Below are positions 1 through 13,678 of a DNA stretch of 64,000 nucleotides, one piece after another. The notes under the pieces were generated by a model, which was not told the origin of the DNA, did not search any database, and saw only the letters and a list, made by a program, of their open reading frames with translations. The DNA comes from Paraspadella gotoi (lineage: Eukaryota; Chaetognatha). Within the stretch, counting starts at the first letter, position 1, and each line of letters begins with the position of its first letter. The stretch is from NCBI GenBank assembly GCA_051294375.1, contig CM119269.1:15844711-15908710 (forward strand). Reading direction: 5' to 3'. Position numbers and translations under genes: made by a program.

Positions 1-36
1 TGATGATGAAACATTTTCGCAAACGTGATCCATATC

Positions 37-193
37 CTACTACAGGTCATCCGCTAATGAACCGAGGATTCGTCGCTTTCTTACCAGTTTTCCCATCGTT
101 TCGTCGATCTTTCCTTCATCGACATGAAGACCAGCAACGCCCATCACATCCGGGGAACCGGTATGTAGATTTATCGCACCAGAGAAACATCTT
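37..193 (-). CDS. possible terminal exon of an unidentified minus-strand gene
   Basis: A GC-balanced island at the window edge sits in AT-rich DNA. Read on the minus strand it is open from a possible acceptor (pyrimidine-rich TTTCTATCTAAAG) to a TAG stop, and gives a protein-like peptide containing GSPDVMGVAGLHVDEGKIDE and MGKLVRKRRILGSLADDL. A GTAAGA that could be a donor lies inside it, so it might instead be an internal exon running off the window. The plus strand is also open here but gives a less protein-like, Arg/Pro/His-rich reading. I do not recognise a family. The upstream exons of such a gene would have to lie to the right, where I see none before the CUB gene, which lowers confidence. 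Confidence 0.25.
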
Positions 194-1089
194 TAGATAG
201 AAATGTCGCATCCAAGGTGAAGATGCATGACTTTATAACTTTCAGGATGTAGATATTTCATCTGGATATTTAGATTTTTAAAATTTCTGGATTGCATAGG
301 TTGTTACCCGTGAGATCTATAAAGCAAGTTGAGGGTCCGCACTCTCTTTTGGGAATACATGGAAAAATTCACTTGAATTGGTAAAAACCAATATATTTTA
401 TTAAAAAGTGGTATGATTTCATTTCAATTGTTTGATTTTTATTACTTTTAATATCGAGACTTATAATCCAGTTAAATGTTTACACTCTCGTTCTTTGCTC
501 AAGTCCATTTCTTTAATTAAAGTTGACGTCCGTACGTAATTTATGAAAGAAAAATAATTAAAAATGACAAGATGAAGTCGTCGTGATGTGTCCGATCAAG
601 AAAAAGGGAATTAGATAAAAAAAAAAGGGAGGAATCAAAAAAAAAAAGTAAATTAATGTTTGTTTAAAGATGAAGAGTTTGCCATAGATTTTATAAAAAT
701 TGGGACATCAATTTTGGAATAATGATTATTTAAGATGAAATACTCCACAGCAAAGTTGAACATAAAGCAATTTGATTCAATTAGGATTAATCTTATTTTT
801 TTTAATATTTTAGGTTTTTTTGTAATAAATTAAAAATGAGTGTGTCTTCATATTCTGTATATAGCCCCCTAAAATTTACTCGACCATATTTAGGATATAG
901 TGTATGTTAAAAGAAACGTTTCAAAAAAGTTAAAGTCATCCAAGTTTTAATGACGAAATTAGAAATGAGGACTTTAATGAGAGAAATCACTTTAAAGAAT
1001 AATAAAGTTAACATTAACCATAAACTAATTCATCTGTCACATCAATTCCCATCGCACCCCTCCCCCCCAATCCCTCGGAACCCGGACAG
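194..1089. other. AT-rich non-coding stretch
   Basis: There is no supported exon here. The sequence is AT-rich with A and T homopolymers. It precedes the first recognisable CUB exon, so it is probably an intron of that gene, whose signal peptide and any earlier domains are not in view. Confidence 0.5.
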
Positions 1090-4000
1090 AGTGCGACCAA
1101 CGCATCCTCTCGACGGGCGAATCCAACGGTACCCTCACTTCCCCCAACTACCCCGGCTTCTTCCCCGTGGGCGTGAGGTGCGTCTACTACGTTGACGGAC
1201 TCTTCGACCGCGAGAATCTCGAAGTCGCCAAAGTCACGATGGAGGATCTCGACATTCCCGCCAACGACGACAAGTAAGGGACGATCGAATCGTTTGGCAG
1301 GAAGCGTTGATTGATTGAATCAATAGCTTGGGTTGATTGTTTCATTTATTGATTGGTGGTTTCTTTCATTATTTACATTTAAATGCTTATTTAGCAATAA
1401 GTTAAAAAAAAAGATTGTTTTTTTTAAACGAGTTGTTTTTATCGATATGTATTTTAATTGTTTTTCTAAATTGATTCATTAATAGATTATATATTCGATT
1501 GAAGGATTGGTTGTTTGATTGATTGATTGGTTTATATTTGAGTACAATTTTTTTTTTTTGGTTTTCGGGCTCGAAAATTGCAAAGTTGCACGTTAAAACT
1601 TTTGATTTTTGGCCATACGCACCGTTTTATTATCAGATAGCTTTATGTTCGGCATTTTAATGACAACTATTTTTAAAAATTCAAAATAAATAGACGATGT
1701 TAAGTTTCTTTATCAATTTTGTCATCTTTTAAAAGCCTAAGTTGTCTCAGCATCGTGGGCGGGACTTTTCAACTCTTATTTTTTTTTTGTAAAGGAAACA
1801 AGATGTAATATAAAAACAGAAAATTCCCCATTGTTCGTTTCCGATCAAAAAAAAAAAGTTTTAGATTCAAAAAAAAAAACGAAAAAAAAAACGAAAAAAC
1901 TAAAAAAATTCTATCGATCGGAATCTCAGGTGCACCAGAGGATCCGTCTCCGCCTTCCTCCATCGTCTGCCAAGCATCTCCTCCTCCTTCTACTCCTCGT
2001 TCTCCACTTCCACTTCCTCCTCTTCCTCCTCTTCCTCCTCTTCCTCCTCGTCTTCCTCGTCGTCATCAACCCAAGCGGAGGCGGTAAATCCACGGAGAGA
2101 AAAAAACTGCTTTTTTTGAGGCTTTTGATTCTTGTTCGTCGTCGTCGTCGTCGTCGTCGTCGTCATTGTTGTTTTCTCTGATCCTCTGCCTTGTTTTTTT
2201 GACGCATAAAATGTAAACAAACTAAATAAGAAACGTCAATAAAAGTCGATTTAAAAGAAATGTCCTTTGCAAGGATTTGACTTAACTGCATTGGAGACCC
2301 ATAATATGGGCCTAGAATTTTTTAGCCCCATCTATAAGAAGACTCTTATCATGAAGATAACAGCTTGAAATTGAAGAATATAGAATTACAGAAAACGTAA
2401 GATAAACGTTTTTTTCAGTCTGAGCCGTTCGTCCCATTTTTACCGAAGTCTATAACGTTATCGTCGTTGTCGTCATTTATTGAATTGACGAGTTTCCAAC
2501 TACAAAGGTAACCTGCCAAAGGAGAAGGTAAAAACTCTTTCTTGTAATTTGTATGTAAGCTGTGTCAGGTGTAAGCGAAACGACAAAGTACGTCGTCATT
2601 GTCGTCGTCGTTATTGAAGTTGTCCTTCTCGTCGTTATCGTCTTTCTCGTCGTCGTCGTCGTTATTGTCGTCGTCGTCGTTATTGTCGTCTTCCTCGTCT
2701 TCAATCTTCCCCCCAACATCGCCTTAAATCCCCGCGACTCGGGAGAGGATTCAGCTGCGAGCGCTATCCTCTCGATTAGCCGTTTATTAAATGGTAGTCG
2801 CTAAATAAGGATGCCGTCGCAGCCTCTTAGCGTGCGAGGGAGCGCCAGCTGATGCCTTTGGCGCTCGCTTGTCGGCGCTTCGGTTGGCGGCGTTTCCCTT
2901 GGCGGCGCCGCGAGCGTTGCGTTTAACGAGACATAGCGTCCCTCTTTTATAAGATCATCAACCGGAGTTTTCTTCTTTTTTTTCCGATATTAAAGTGTTC
3001 GTGTTATTTTTTTCCTCTTTAGAATTAGATAAAAAAAAAAAATTCAGATGTTTTTTTTCTCCATTCCGTAAGGAGAAAGTTTTTTTCCGAGATTTTTCTC
3101 TTTTGAAATTTAATTTTATAAATATATAATATACTATCGGTTTTAAACGAATTAAGTGGCAGTTAAAATTGAATAATTTAAATCTTTGTTCAGGAAATAT
3201 TGCTAAAAATTAATCCAACAGATATATAATCATAGTCTAAAGGAATAAAATTAATCAAATTCTAATTCAGTTCATTTCTACAGGAATCGGCGCCCGATTT
3301 TCGCTTTTGCGGCGCCACGACGCCGACAACGACGGTCATCGGCGTCGACGCGAGGCTCGTACTCATCTTCGACGCCAGAAACGCCGTCGCCGCCAAAGGG
3401 TTCAAGGCCAGGGTACAGTTCATCAAAGGTGAGGATTGAGGGGTTTAAGGCCATGGGTGCAGTTAAATAAAGCGTAGGCTTAAGGGGTGCAGCCTGGGTG
3501 CAGTTCATAGGGATGCAAGGCCTGAGTCCATAACGAAAAGAAGAGTTCTTTCATGTGCTACATTCTGAAGGTTGACAAAGTGTTCGAAGCGCTTATAAAC
3601 GATCTGCAGGTAACAAAAAATTGAGCATAAAGTTTATATGTGAACTGTTAAATATTTATTTAAGTTTATTTATTTATATAAGTCGGACAATGGCGAATAA
3701 GTCAGACTGAAAAAAAAAATAATCGCGGATAAAAAAAAAGAAAGAAGCTGAGGGAAATCGTAATCGAAAGAGAAAGGAAAAAGTAACAGGAAAAAGAAAA
3801 GGAAAACCCAGGAATCAGGAAAAGAGAAAAAGAGAAAAAAGGTCGATCCCTTTTTTTTCTGGGATCTGGAATCGGTGAAAAACGAGGGAAAGCATTTTTT
3901 TCCTAATCTTTTCGGTTTTGGATATAATCGTGATTGATGTCGGGTCATATTTCTCTCTCTTTCTCTCTCTCCCTCTCTCTTTCCTCTCTCTCTCTCTTAA

Positions 4001-4102
4001 TTCATATATCCCATCTCCCCCTCTCCCCTCTCTCCCCCTCTCTCTCTCTCCATTCACCTATCCCATCCCCCACCCCTCGCCCCGCCCTTCTCTCTCTCTC
4101 TC

Positions 4103-4158
<56 letters not shown>

Positions 4159-4268
4159 TCTCTCTCTCTCTTTCATTCACCCTATCCCATCACCCACCTC
4201 TCGCTCTCTCTCTCTCTCCCCTCTCTCTCTCTCCATTCCCCTATCCCATCCCCCACCCCTCGCCCCGC

Positions 4269-4364
<96 letters not shown>

Positions 4365-6353
4365 CTCCTCCCCTTCTCTCTTTCTCTCCTCCATTCACCT
4401 ATCCCACCCCACCCCTCGCCCCGCCCCTTTCCAGAATACGGGGTTCCCGGCACGCGACTCCCGATTCTTCTTGCGTCTTTCGGTACAACTCTGGGAGTCA
4501 GAAGACGGGCGGGCTGAATTCGCCCCGACATCCGGGGCTGTACCCGCCGGGGCTGGATTGCCTCTACCTCTTCGACGCGGGACCCGGCGAGCAAGTTCGA
4601 ATCGTCTTCGAACATTTTTCCGTCGAGAGAAACGAGACCGAGTGAGTTGAATCCGTTTGGTTTTTGTTTTTGTTCCTATTTATTTTTTGGGTTTTTGATT
4701 TCTTTTGTTTTTTTCTTGTTTTTTTTGGGGGGGGTTTAAGTTTTTTTTTATATGTAGCAATCAGCAAGCCTCCTTGTTATCTGCTATTTTTATTCGTATT
4801 CTGATATTAATGGCATTGTTTTTGGGGGAGGGTGAGCGTAAATACCTTTATTTTATCTATTATTCGCATTGTAATTCGTAATTTGGTCATTGATTTCATA
4901 GTCTCCATTATCTTTATCGATAGCATCTAAAAATTGAGCCCATAAATCGACATTTTTTTAAAAACTCCATTATTTACAAGAAAAGCCACTTTGTCTCCAT
5001 TTTCCATCGCAGATACAAATTGACGAAATATTGTTCCCGCGATTCGGTGGAAGTTTACAACGTTTTTCCCTCCGGACCGACGCCGACGAAGGAAACCGCG
5101 GGTCAACCTGGTACACCTTAATTGAATTATCGTATCAATGTATTTATTGTTTCGGGAATCGGTTATAATCTATATAGGATACAAATCACGCAATTAATTA
5201 ACATTGCTTTTTTCAAAACAAATAACCGTCGCTTTACGAAATTCATTGCATTTCGCCAGACCGTTGATGACGGTTAAATCGTCGTCGAGGCGACTTTCTC
5301 GCCGACGCAATGACTACAATGTCCTTTCTCACTCCCCCCCTTCCCCCCCATCAATGATCCCCATTCAGTCCGCCTCCGTTCGTCCTTGGTCGGTCAATTC
5401 TGCGGCGCCGCGGTGCCCGGTCCCATCATTTCCGCGTCGTCAGCGCCGCAGCTGCGGCTGCGGTTTCGCAGCGACGGGCGCCGCGACGATTCCGGCGACG
5501 GCATGCTGGAGGGGACGGGGTTCAAGGCCCGTTACGCCTTCGTCGCCGCTCGCGACGAACCCTTTCAAGGTGAGTCGCCGAGTAAGTTTTTTTTTCGTAG
5601 TCGGGGTCGAAGTTCGCGGATTTTTGAGTTGGACTGTCAAAGATGATTCGTTCTGTCGAAAGGTGAGGCAGTCAAAGTCTGATTATTCTGACCGAAATGT
5701 CTCTCTCCTCAAACATCGAATGAACTCGATTTTTGAGGAACGTCAATCCGGATTTTATTCTTTTCTCTTCGCCCGTTTGACCGTGACATCGCTAAATTGG
5801 ATGAACAGTCGCCGGCGACTAAGGCACCGACTGAGTAAAGTTATTACTAAATAATGCATAATATGAACCATAATAGACTATAATAAAGTCTATGATATAG
5901 TGCAGATCATAAAAAAAAAAAATTTTGACGCTTGAAACGATTTTCGTGTCTTCTTCCTTCCCACCGCAAATTTCTTTTTGCATTAATAACCACGAAAGAG
6001 GCAAAAAATGTATTCCTTTCCTAGGAAATATAAATATTTATACACCAGTTTTTAACTTTTTTTTAACCAGAGTCGTTTAGAGTTAAAAGTATCTCATTTA
6101 GGTTAGCCAAATTAAAATTTTTTGGAAGTTGATTTTTTTTTTTTATTATCCTTCCGAGATAATTGGGCGTTAAATGTAGCAGCAATAAACCGTTTTGAAT
6201 TTGTAACTCCCTGTATTTGCCGCTTTTCTTCTTCCTCTTTATCTCTATCTCTCTATCTCTCTCTTTTCCAGGAGCGCCCATTTATTCATTTATTTTCTTT
6301 TAGTCTGTAAATGGAAGGAAAAGGTAATAACGTATTCCGGTTACAGTACCTCA

Positions 6354-6424
<71 letters not shown>

Positions 6425-9400
6425 TCTGTCTCTCAGGGTACTTACCTCTCATCTTCTTCTCCTTGGTTCTCTCGGTTAATTATCTTGGGTTTAAATTTTT
6501 TAAGTCGTCGTCGAAAACTTTCACTTTCACTCTGAGAAGGGACTCCTCACAAATACAAAATGATTCTGACAATTCTAATAATTATAACCATTAAATTGAT
6601 TTTTAGTTTAATAGTGGGATGTGACTTTTCCTCTTTTTTTTTAAAGTTTGCGGAGGAAACCTGTCCTACTCAAATCTTCCGGAAGGGGGCGTGATCACTT
6701 CGCCTTCGTATCCCAACAAATATCCGCCTCGGATTCACTGCGTCTGGATTTTAAAGGTGGGTTCATACTCAAAGTTGGTCGGGTTAGTTTAAAAATACAA
6801 AGTAAAATACGAAACTATTTTAAAATTTAAAGTTTAAGAGTTAAAATTTAAAATTAACAGTTTAAGAGTTAAAATTAAAATTAAAAGTTTAAGAGTTAAA
6901 ATTTAAAATTTAAAATTTAAAAAATTTTGAAATTTGAAATTTGAAATTTGAAAATTTATGAAATTTAAAATTTAAAAATTTAAAAATTTAAAATTTAAAA
7001 TTTAAATTTAAAATTTAAAGTTTAAAGTTTAAGAGTTAAAATTTAAAATTTAATGTTTAAGAGATAAAATTTTAAAATTTAATTAAAATTTAAAATTTGA
7101 AATTTGAAATTTGAAATTTAAAATTAAAATTTAAAATTTAGGAAAAAACAGTTTTTGTTTGACAACGATTTATTTGACACAATTTTAGTCAGACATGTTT
7201 CGGCTCATTCATTTAAGATATAATAATATTTGTCCTCTGTTGAAGTAAGTTTTTTGAGAGAGAGAAAAGAGAGAGAGAGAGAGAGAAATTGAGGAGAGTT
7301 TCCAACAAAGAATAAGTTAAGGGACAGTGGTCAGATCTGAGGACAGCTGAAGGTGAGGAGAGGGAAGAAGTAAGTCTTTGAAAAATGAAATGAGAGTGGG
7401 AGAGAGAGAGAGAGAGAGAGCAAAGCAAAAATTTTTAAACAATACATTTAGCAATGTACAACAGAGATAAAATGCATGAAATCTAAACATAAACTGAAAT
7501 TAATGTTAACAATAGAAAATAATAAGTTAGTAGAATAAAGTGAATTTGAAATAGAAAATAAGTGGTGAGGATAGATAAGTGAAGAAAAGTGAAAGTAAGT
7601 AAAAGAAAGAGCTCAAAAATGAGCTGGCCCCCCCGGCCGGGCAAATGGAGGACGTTGACGATAAAGTCGGCGTCATTTGCCTGGTCATAGGTTGCGAGGT
7701 ATACTTGTAGAGTTTGATATGCTTGGATCCGGAAGAGATCCGCTTGGGAAAATGCCAAGTGCTACTCGTATATCCCTTTGGCCTGATAAGCCTGCCGACA
7801 GCCCTCCTCTCACCAATTGAAATTTGAAATTTAAGATTTTAAATTTTAAATTTTAAATACCAAAGTGAATTTTGAATTGGCGAATTCATTTTTTCCTTCC
7901 GCGCCCAGATCGCGTCAAAGTCACGTGTTCGGACCACGCCCCAAAACAGCAAACGAATCCTCCTCACATTTTTGGCGATGAAACTCGAAGGCAGCAACAG
8001 CCGTGAGTCTATAAGTCTATAAGTGAATTAATTATAATTAAAACCAAATAAAATCAATTAATTCTGGAAAAGAATATTTTCTGCTAAATTATTATTACAA
8101 AGACCTTTTGTTTTAATTTTCCAATAAGAAAAATCAATATGAAAAATTACTTATATTTTTAAAGTGTTTTTATTTTTTTATCAGTGAATTCGAAACCAAG
8201 AATATAAAGACTAGAGAGAGAGAGTGTGATAGCGGTACATATACTCAACTCAAAATAAAATTCAATATTGATAACGAATAATTGTGATCGAAAAATATAC
8301 TGATTCTCATTTTTGTATCCTCTTTTTTCTTCTAAGACGGATGCCCAAAGTCGGTGCTTCGAATCTACGGAAGCGAAGAACCGAAATCCATTCCCATGGA
8401 ACTCTGCGGAGGCGTTGCTCCCAAGAGGGAGATCGTCTCAGACGGTCCTTACCTCAGAATTGAGTGAGTTTTGCTTAAAAAAAAATTAACGATGGGTCTT
8501 TAGAGCATTGTTCAAGTTGATTTTTTATATAACTTGTGGAGTTTCTTGTATTCATGATTTCAGGTTTTAAAATTATCGTAATACTTTGTTTTCCCATTAT
8601 GTTAAGAAAATCCTAATTTGAGTGAGTTGTCAGATACCACATGCTTATCTCAAAAGTACCTGTAAAGTCATTATTTTTCTAAAAAAGTTTCATTATATTC
8701 TTAAAAACGTCAATTTTTTTTACGATTTCCGAATTTTTTGGGAGACCGTGTGGCAAATCCTAAATTTGCCTCCCGTATAGCTTGGTGAAACTCATCCAAT
8801 GGCTTGGACAATGGACAGCATTTACCAACCGTGAGTTTCGGATTCAATACCCTGACGGTCCCGCTGATTAAAGGCTGAAGCCGTCGGCATAAACCCGCCA
8901 TTGACTTGGTGTGGTCACTGCTGGTTCCAAGTCCTTAGCGCCAGCTGTCGGGGGAATCCTCACTCACCGGGCATCCCACATGTCTCCCCGTTGCCATAAC
9001 TGAATAATTTTGGACTGCTTCAATTTATTAGATGTGCGGGGGGGGGGGGGGAAAGGGGAAAAAATGACAAAAGAGAAAAAAGTAAGAAAAAAAATTTCCC
9101 TATTCCATTAAAAGATGAGACGAGAGGTTGCAAAAAAATCATCATCCTATTTTTTTTCGCTCAATTTGAAAAAAGAAGGGAAAACGTCAAATGCTCGTCT
9201 TAAACCTTTCAAATGTGGACGAAAGCGCTTCCCCCTTATCTGCGGCTCACTCACTCTATCTCTTTCTCTCTCTCTCACTCTTTCTCTCTCTCTTTAACTC
9301 TCTCTCTGTCTAACTTTCTCTCCCGCACTACTTTTTTCTCGTTCTATCTGTCTTCTCTTCTCTCCTCTCATACATCTCTTCTTCTATTCTCTCTCTTCCT

Positions 9401-9442
9401 TCGCTTCTCTTTTCCCCTCTCATTTTGCGTGGGGTGTGCGCT

Positions 9443-9497
<55 letters not shown>

Positions 9498-12007
9498 ATG
9501 GGTTTTATTTCCCTCTGTAGTTGCTTACTCCTTTCCCCTTGACACAAACTGTCAACTCTTTATCTTTCCTTTTCCATTCAGTCTCTCCGTTCCTCTTTCA
9601 ATTTTTTCTTCTCTCGTCTTAAAAAAAAAAAAAAAAAAAAACCCCAAAGGCAAACGAAACGAAACAAAAAAAATGTTTGCTCTTTTTTTTTGATTGCCGA
9701 TTCCCCCGTTTCTGTGGGACATTATATAAGATATAAGGCAATATCTTTCTCTTAGTCTCAAAGGTCGACAACATTTATGTTCCCTTTTTCTGACCACAAA
9801 ATAAGAAAATAAATGTCACTCAACAACAATGCCATGCGATGGTTGTAAGAAATAATGTTTAATTCCTAAAAAAAGGCTAAATTTATGAGCAAATAACAAC
9901 AAGCAATGATAGAATGATAGAATAATGAAAGACTTTTTACGGTTGTAAAGTAAATTGAATATTTAAACAAAACCATCCAATGACGGAATAAATTATAAAT
10001 TCGTATAACCGAAATATTTCATTTCATTCACGAAAAAAAAGCTTCTTCAGTTTGAAAAAAAAATGAAGTCACAACGAAAAAGAGTGACACTCCACTTTTT
10101 CTCCGCCGGTCCACCGAGTTGCTTAGCGACGCGCGACTCTGTTTATCTTTTTCCCGCAGATTCACGACGTCCGGCGACGCCTCCGGAGAAATGGGCTTTA
10201 AAATATCCTGGGCGCAGGTGATTCGCAGCCGGGTCGTCAAGACCCAAGGAACAGACGGACCCCTCCTCCTCCTACCGCCCCGCCTGCCTCCGCCTCCTCC
10301 TCCTCCTCCTCTTCATCGGCTCCTCACCGGGCTAATCAACAAGAGTTCATTTGTCCTCCCAACTTCTTTCTCTGCAAGGCGTCCAGGTGTTGTTGGTTGG
10401 GGCTGAGTAAGAAGTTGGGGGTGGAGAAAAAGGATGGGGGTGGTTCGAAAAGTAGTTGGTCGGGAGAGAGTTTTGAATAGGGAAAGGTAAGGAATGAAAT
10501 CATTTACGAGGAGAGAGGGTAAGTTGAAAAGAGAGCTGAAGGAAAAGGAATAAGTGTGTTAGAGAAAAGGTCGAGAGGCAAAGGGTCGAGGGTGAGTGAT
10601 ACCGAGTGCTTCTTAAAAACGGCAGGCAATATATGACGAGGCCCGGGAGAGAGAGAGAAAAAAAAATGGCGAGGATATAAGGATGAAAGAGTCGACGCCT
10701 TGTTTTGACAAGGACTGAGTGGATTTGGCGAAAAAAAAAGGGTCGTTCATTATTTATTGAGGGGAGAAGGGACCTCGGATATTAAGGGGCGGGCGCGAAA
10801 AAAAATTTTTTTAATCCTCTTTTGTTGAAGTTGCGAGTTGATCCATGGAGAGAGAGAAGAAAAGAACGAGATAAGCGAATAGAGTAGATTGCCTGTAATA
10901 GAATATTATGGATTAGTGAATCTTAGACTTTGCGCATGTTTTTATAAGAGGCGGGCAATTAGGAATACGAGCTTGAGGCCAAAAAGCGTACGGAATGCAG
11001 CCTACAGGCCAATTATACAATTATATTTAGCCAATCAGAATTTTGACTTGTGAAAAAAATGTAATAATCTTGCTTCCGCCATTTTTGTTTTCCTCTCTCA
11101 CGCGACAGGCAATGCATCTACAAACGTCTTGTGTGCGACGGCGTCGTTCAATGCGGCTTCGACGCCGAAACGAGAGGAGTGGACGAATCTGACGAACTGG
11201 CCGACTGTGAGTGTGAACGAGGAAGTGTGAAGTGAGGTGTCAACTGTGAATCATTTGATTATGAAATGTAAACGAATTGAGTACTCCGAATTTATTTCTT
11301 GATTTAATTACTACATGTTTCTGATTTAAAATAACAACAAAAAAGTTTTAAAAATTCCTATTGAATGCTGCAAAAATTGCCTTTTAAAGTAAACAAGAGT
11401 AAAATATTTTTAAAAGATGTAAAACATGTATGCACAAAGACAAAAACTTTTAAAACCAGGAAAAAAAATACCTCGAAACGGCGGCCATAAAACGCAGTCA
11501 GGAAACGGTTTATTGAAAAAGGGCGGTCGCCGGAAAGAAAAAAAATTACGAAACGATTCCGTGGAATAAGAAAAGCGAGCTTCGTTTATGGACGAAGATA
11601 ACGCTTGCACTGCACCCCCCTCACATCCGCCATCGTCTTTCCACTTCAGCCACTACCACCCCCTGACTACCTTCACAGTCTCGCGACTCGCGAAGCCGCA
11701 AGAGATGCGCTAAACCGTTAACCTTCGACGAGACGTTGGTTTTTAAAGAAAACCATTAGACGAAAAAGAGAGGCGACAGAACAGACAGAGAGAGGACAGA
11801 GAGAGAGACGAGAGAGAGAGAGGAAGAGAGAGAGAGAGTAGAGAGATAGAGAGAGAGAAAGAGAGAAAAGAAGGATGTTGCGGCGCAAGGTTCGTAAAAA
11901 TAACCGCGACGGTTTTACGGGGTCGTGTGAGTTTTACGGTCTCTCCAACCGGGTATAGAGAGAGAGAGATACGAAAGAGAGAGAGAGGAGAAAGAAGAGA
12001 GGAGAAG

Positions 12008-12090
<83 letters not shown>

Positions 12091-13632
12091 AGAAGAAAAA
12101 GAGAGAGAGATAAGCAAAGAAAAAGAGAAGGTGGCTTACCCTGTATCACCCCCGTTGAGCCTAACCAGGTCCGATTGTGAATATAAAAGACGTGAAAAAT
12201 TTCATGAGGAGGGTGGGGTGGTGCGTGTAACCCATTACAATTTACTGGATTGGGGGGGGGATTTGAGAGTGGAGCCGAGATTGTGCCAAACGAGACCGAT
12301 TTAGGGAGAGTTAAAAATTTTTAAACGTTCTTTTCCCGATAATTTGTCTAAAAAAAAAACAAAAACAAAGAACATATCAATCAATTAATTTCATCAATCA
12401 ATTTCAAACATTTCCCTAATATTTGCGATATTATATTACGAACTACGTAACTCATATCCTCGAAAGTCTTACCAATGATCAGTTTTTATCACCCATGTTC
12501 ACTGTTCACTCTTCAGGTCCTCGTCCGGTGTCCATCGATTGGGTTCCCGCGATGGTGAGCGTCATCGTCGCCGTCGTCGTCGTCGTCTTCTTGGCTTTCT
12601 GCCTCTGGAAATACAATAAAAAATTAAAATCAGGTTACGACAATGACAATTTTTTTTTTTTACTAAAATTACCATTTTTTTTCAAAATTTTCACAATAGC
12701 GGACTCGTTAGTCGGAACTAATTGTTTTTCCTCCATAAATCACGGAAACTTTTTTTGGTTTTTTTGTCTTTTGTTTTTTTGTTTGTTTTTTCTTTGTTCG
12801 AGGCTGACGAGATTCGACATGGCACTTGTCGGTCGGTCGGTCTGTAGCTTGGTTGCATTTTATACTACATTATACGTATTCATTCCATTCAATTATCCTT
12901 TAAATAATAAAGTAAGCTCATATATACTAAATTTCATTATTTTAAAAGTTAATAATAGATTAAGAAATAAAAACATTAATACGTCATTAGAGGTTCCCCA
13001 GCGTCGAGACGAAAACGTTTTTACTTCAAGTCGTTTTTCCTTTTCCATTTTCATTCAATCAACGTTTCCTTTTTTCAGGCGCCAAACAAAGGTTCCGCAC
13101 CGGCGCGGTAATCAAGGATCAAAAACAAAAGACGCCCTTCGTCAACGACGCCGGAAAATCGCTGCAGCAACAGCAGAAGGAATTGCTGCTGCAACAGAAG
13201 GAGCTGCAGCTGAAACAGAAGGTGGCCTACATCGACGGTTGGGGTCCTCTGACGACGGAATCCGACGACGGGATCGAAATAAAAAAAGAGCAATCCGTGC
13301 TCGATTCGCCGATCCTCATCGACGGGGAGGAGACCAAGGAGAAATCAGATTACAGGTCCTAAAATGGTTGCAATTATTCGGCGATAGCTCGTTAGTCGTT
13401 CGTGCCAAGAGCTCGGCGAGGCGGCCTTGCCCTTTTCAAGCTAATCGTCCGGGGTCGTGAATGAAGGTTGTCAAGTTGCACAACCTTGCTGAAGGCCGTC
13501 GATCCAATTAACGCCCTGATAGGAGGGAAATTAGCAATTCGTTTGTAAATTACAAAATTTGCACTGATGTAATTGAGACGGTTAAATTAGATGGCGTGCG
13601 ATGAGCGGGGCAGAGGGGGAGGGAGAGAGAGA

Positions 13633-13678
<46 letters not shown>

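Noticed and set aside
1831-2220. Leu-rich and Glu/Thr-rich frames at the TCC/GTC repeats
   Set aside because: They are alternative frames of a trinucleotide repeat; the poly-serine frame is the only one that fits splice phases.
3918-4650. Long Ser/Leu-rich and Arg/Glu-rich open frames on both strands
   Set aside because: They are readings of the (CT)n tract; only 4435-4641 holds a real CUB exon, in a different frame from most of them.
5204-5854. A 216-residue open frame over the CUB2 exon
   Set aside because: It is a shifted frame; the CUB2 reading (GQFCG, GTGFKARYAF) lies in another frame with correct splice phases.
11743-12304. Arg/Glu repeat open frames on the plus strand and Ser/Leu frames on the minus strand
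   Set aside because: They are produced by the GA tract in a CUB-gene intron.
12423-13460. A 345-residue continuous open frame
   Set aside because: It runs through two CUB-gene exons in the wrong frame and across their intron; the correct frames give the membrane helix and the Gln-rich segment.
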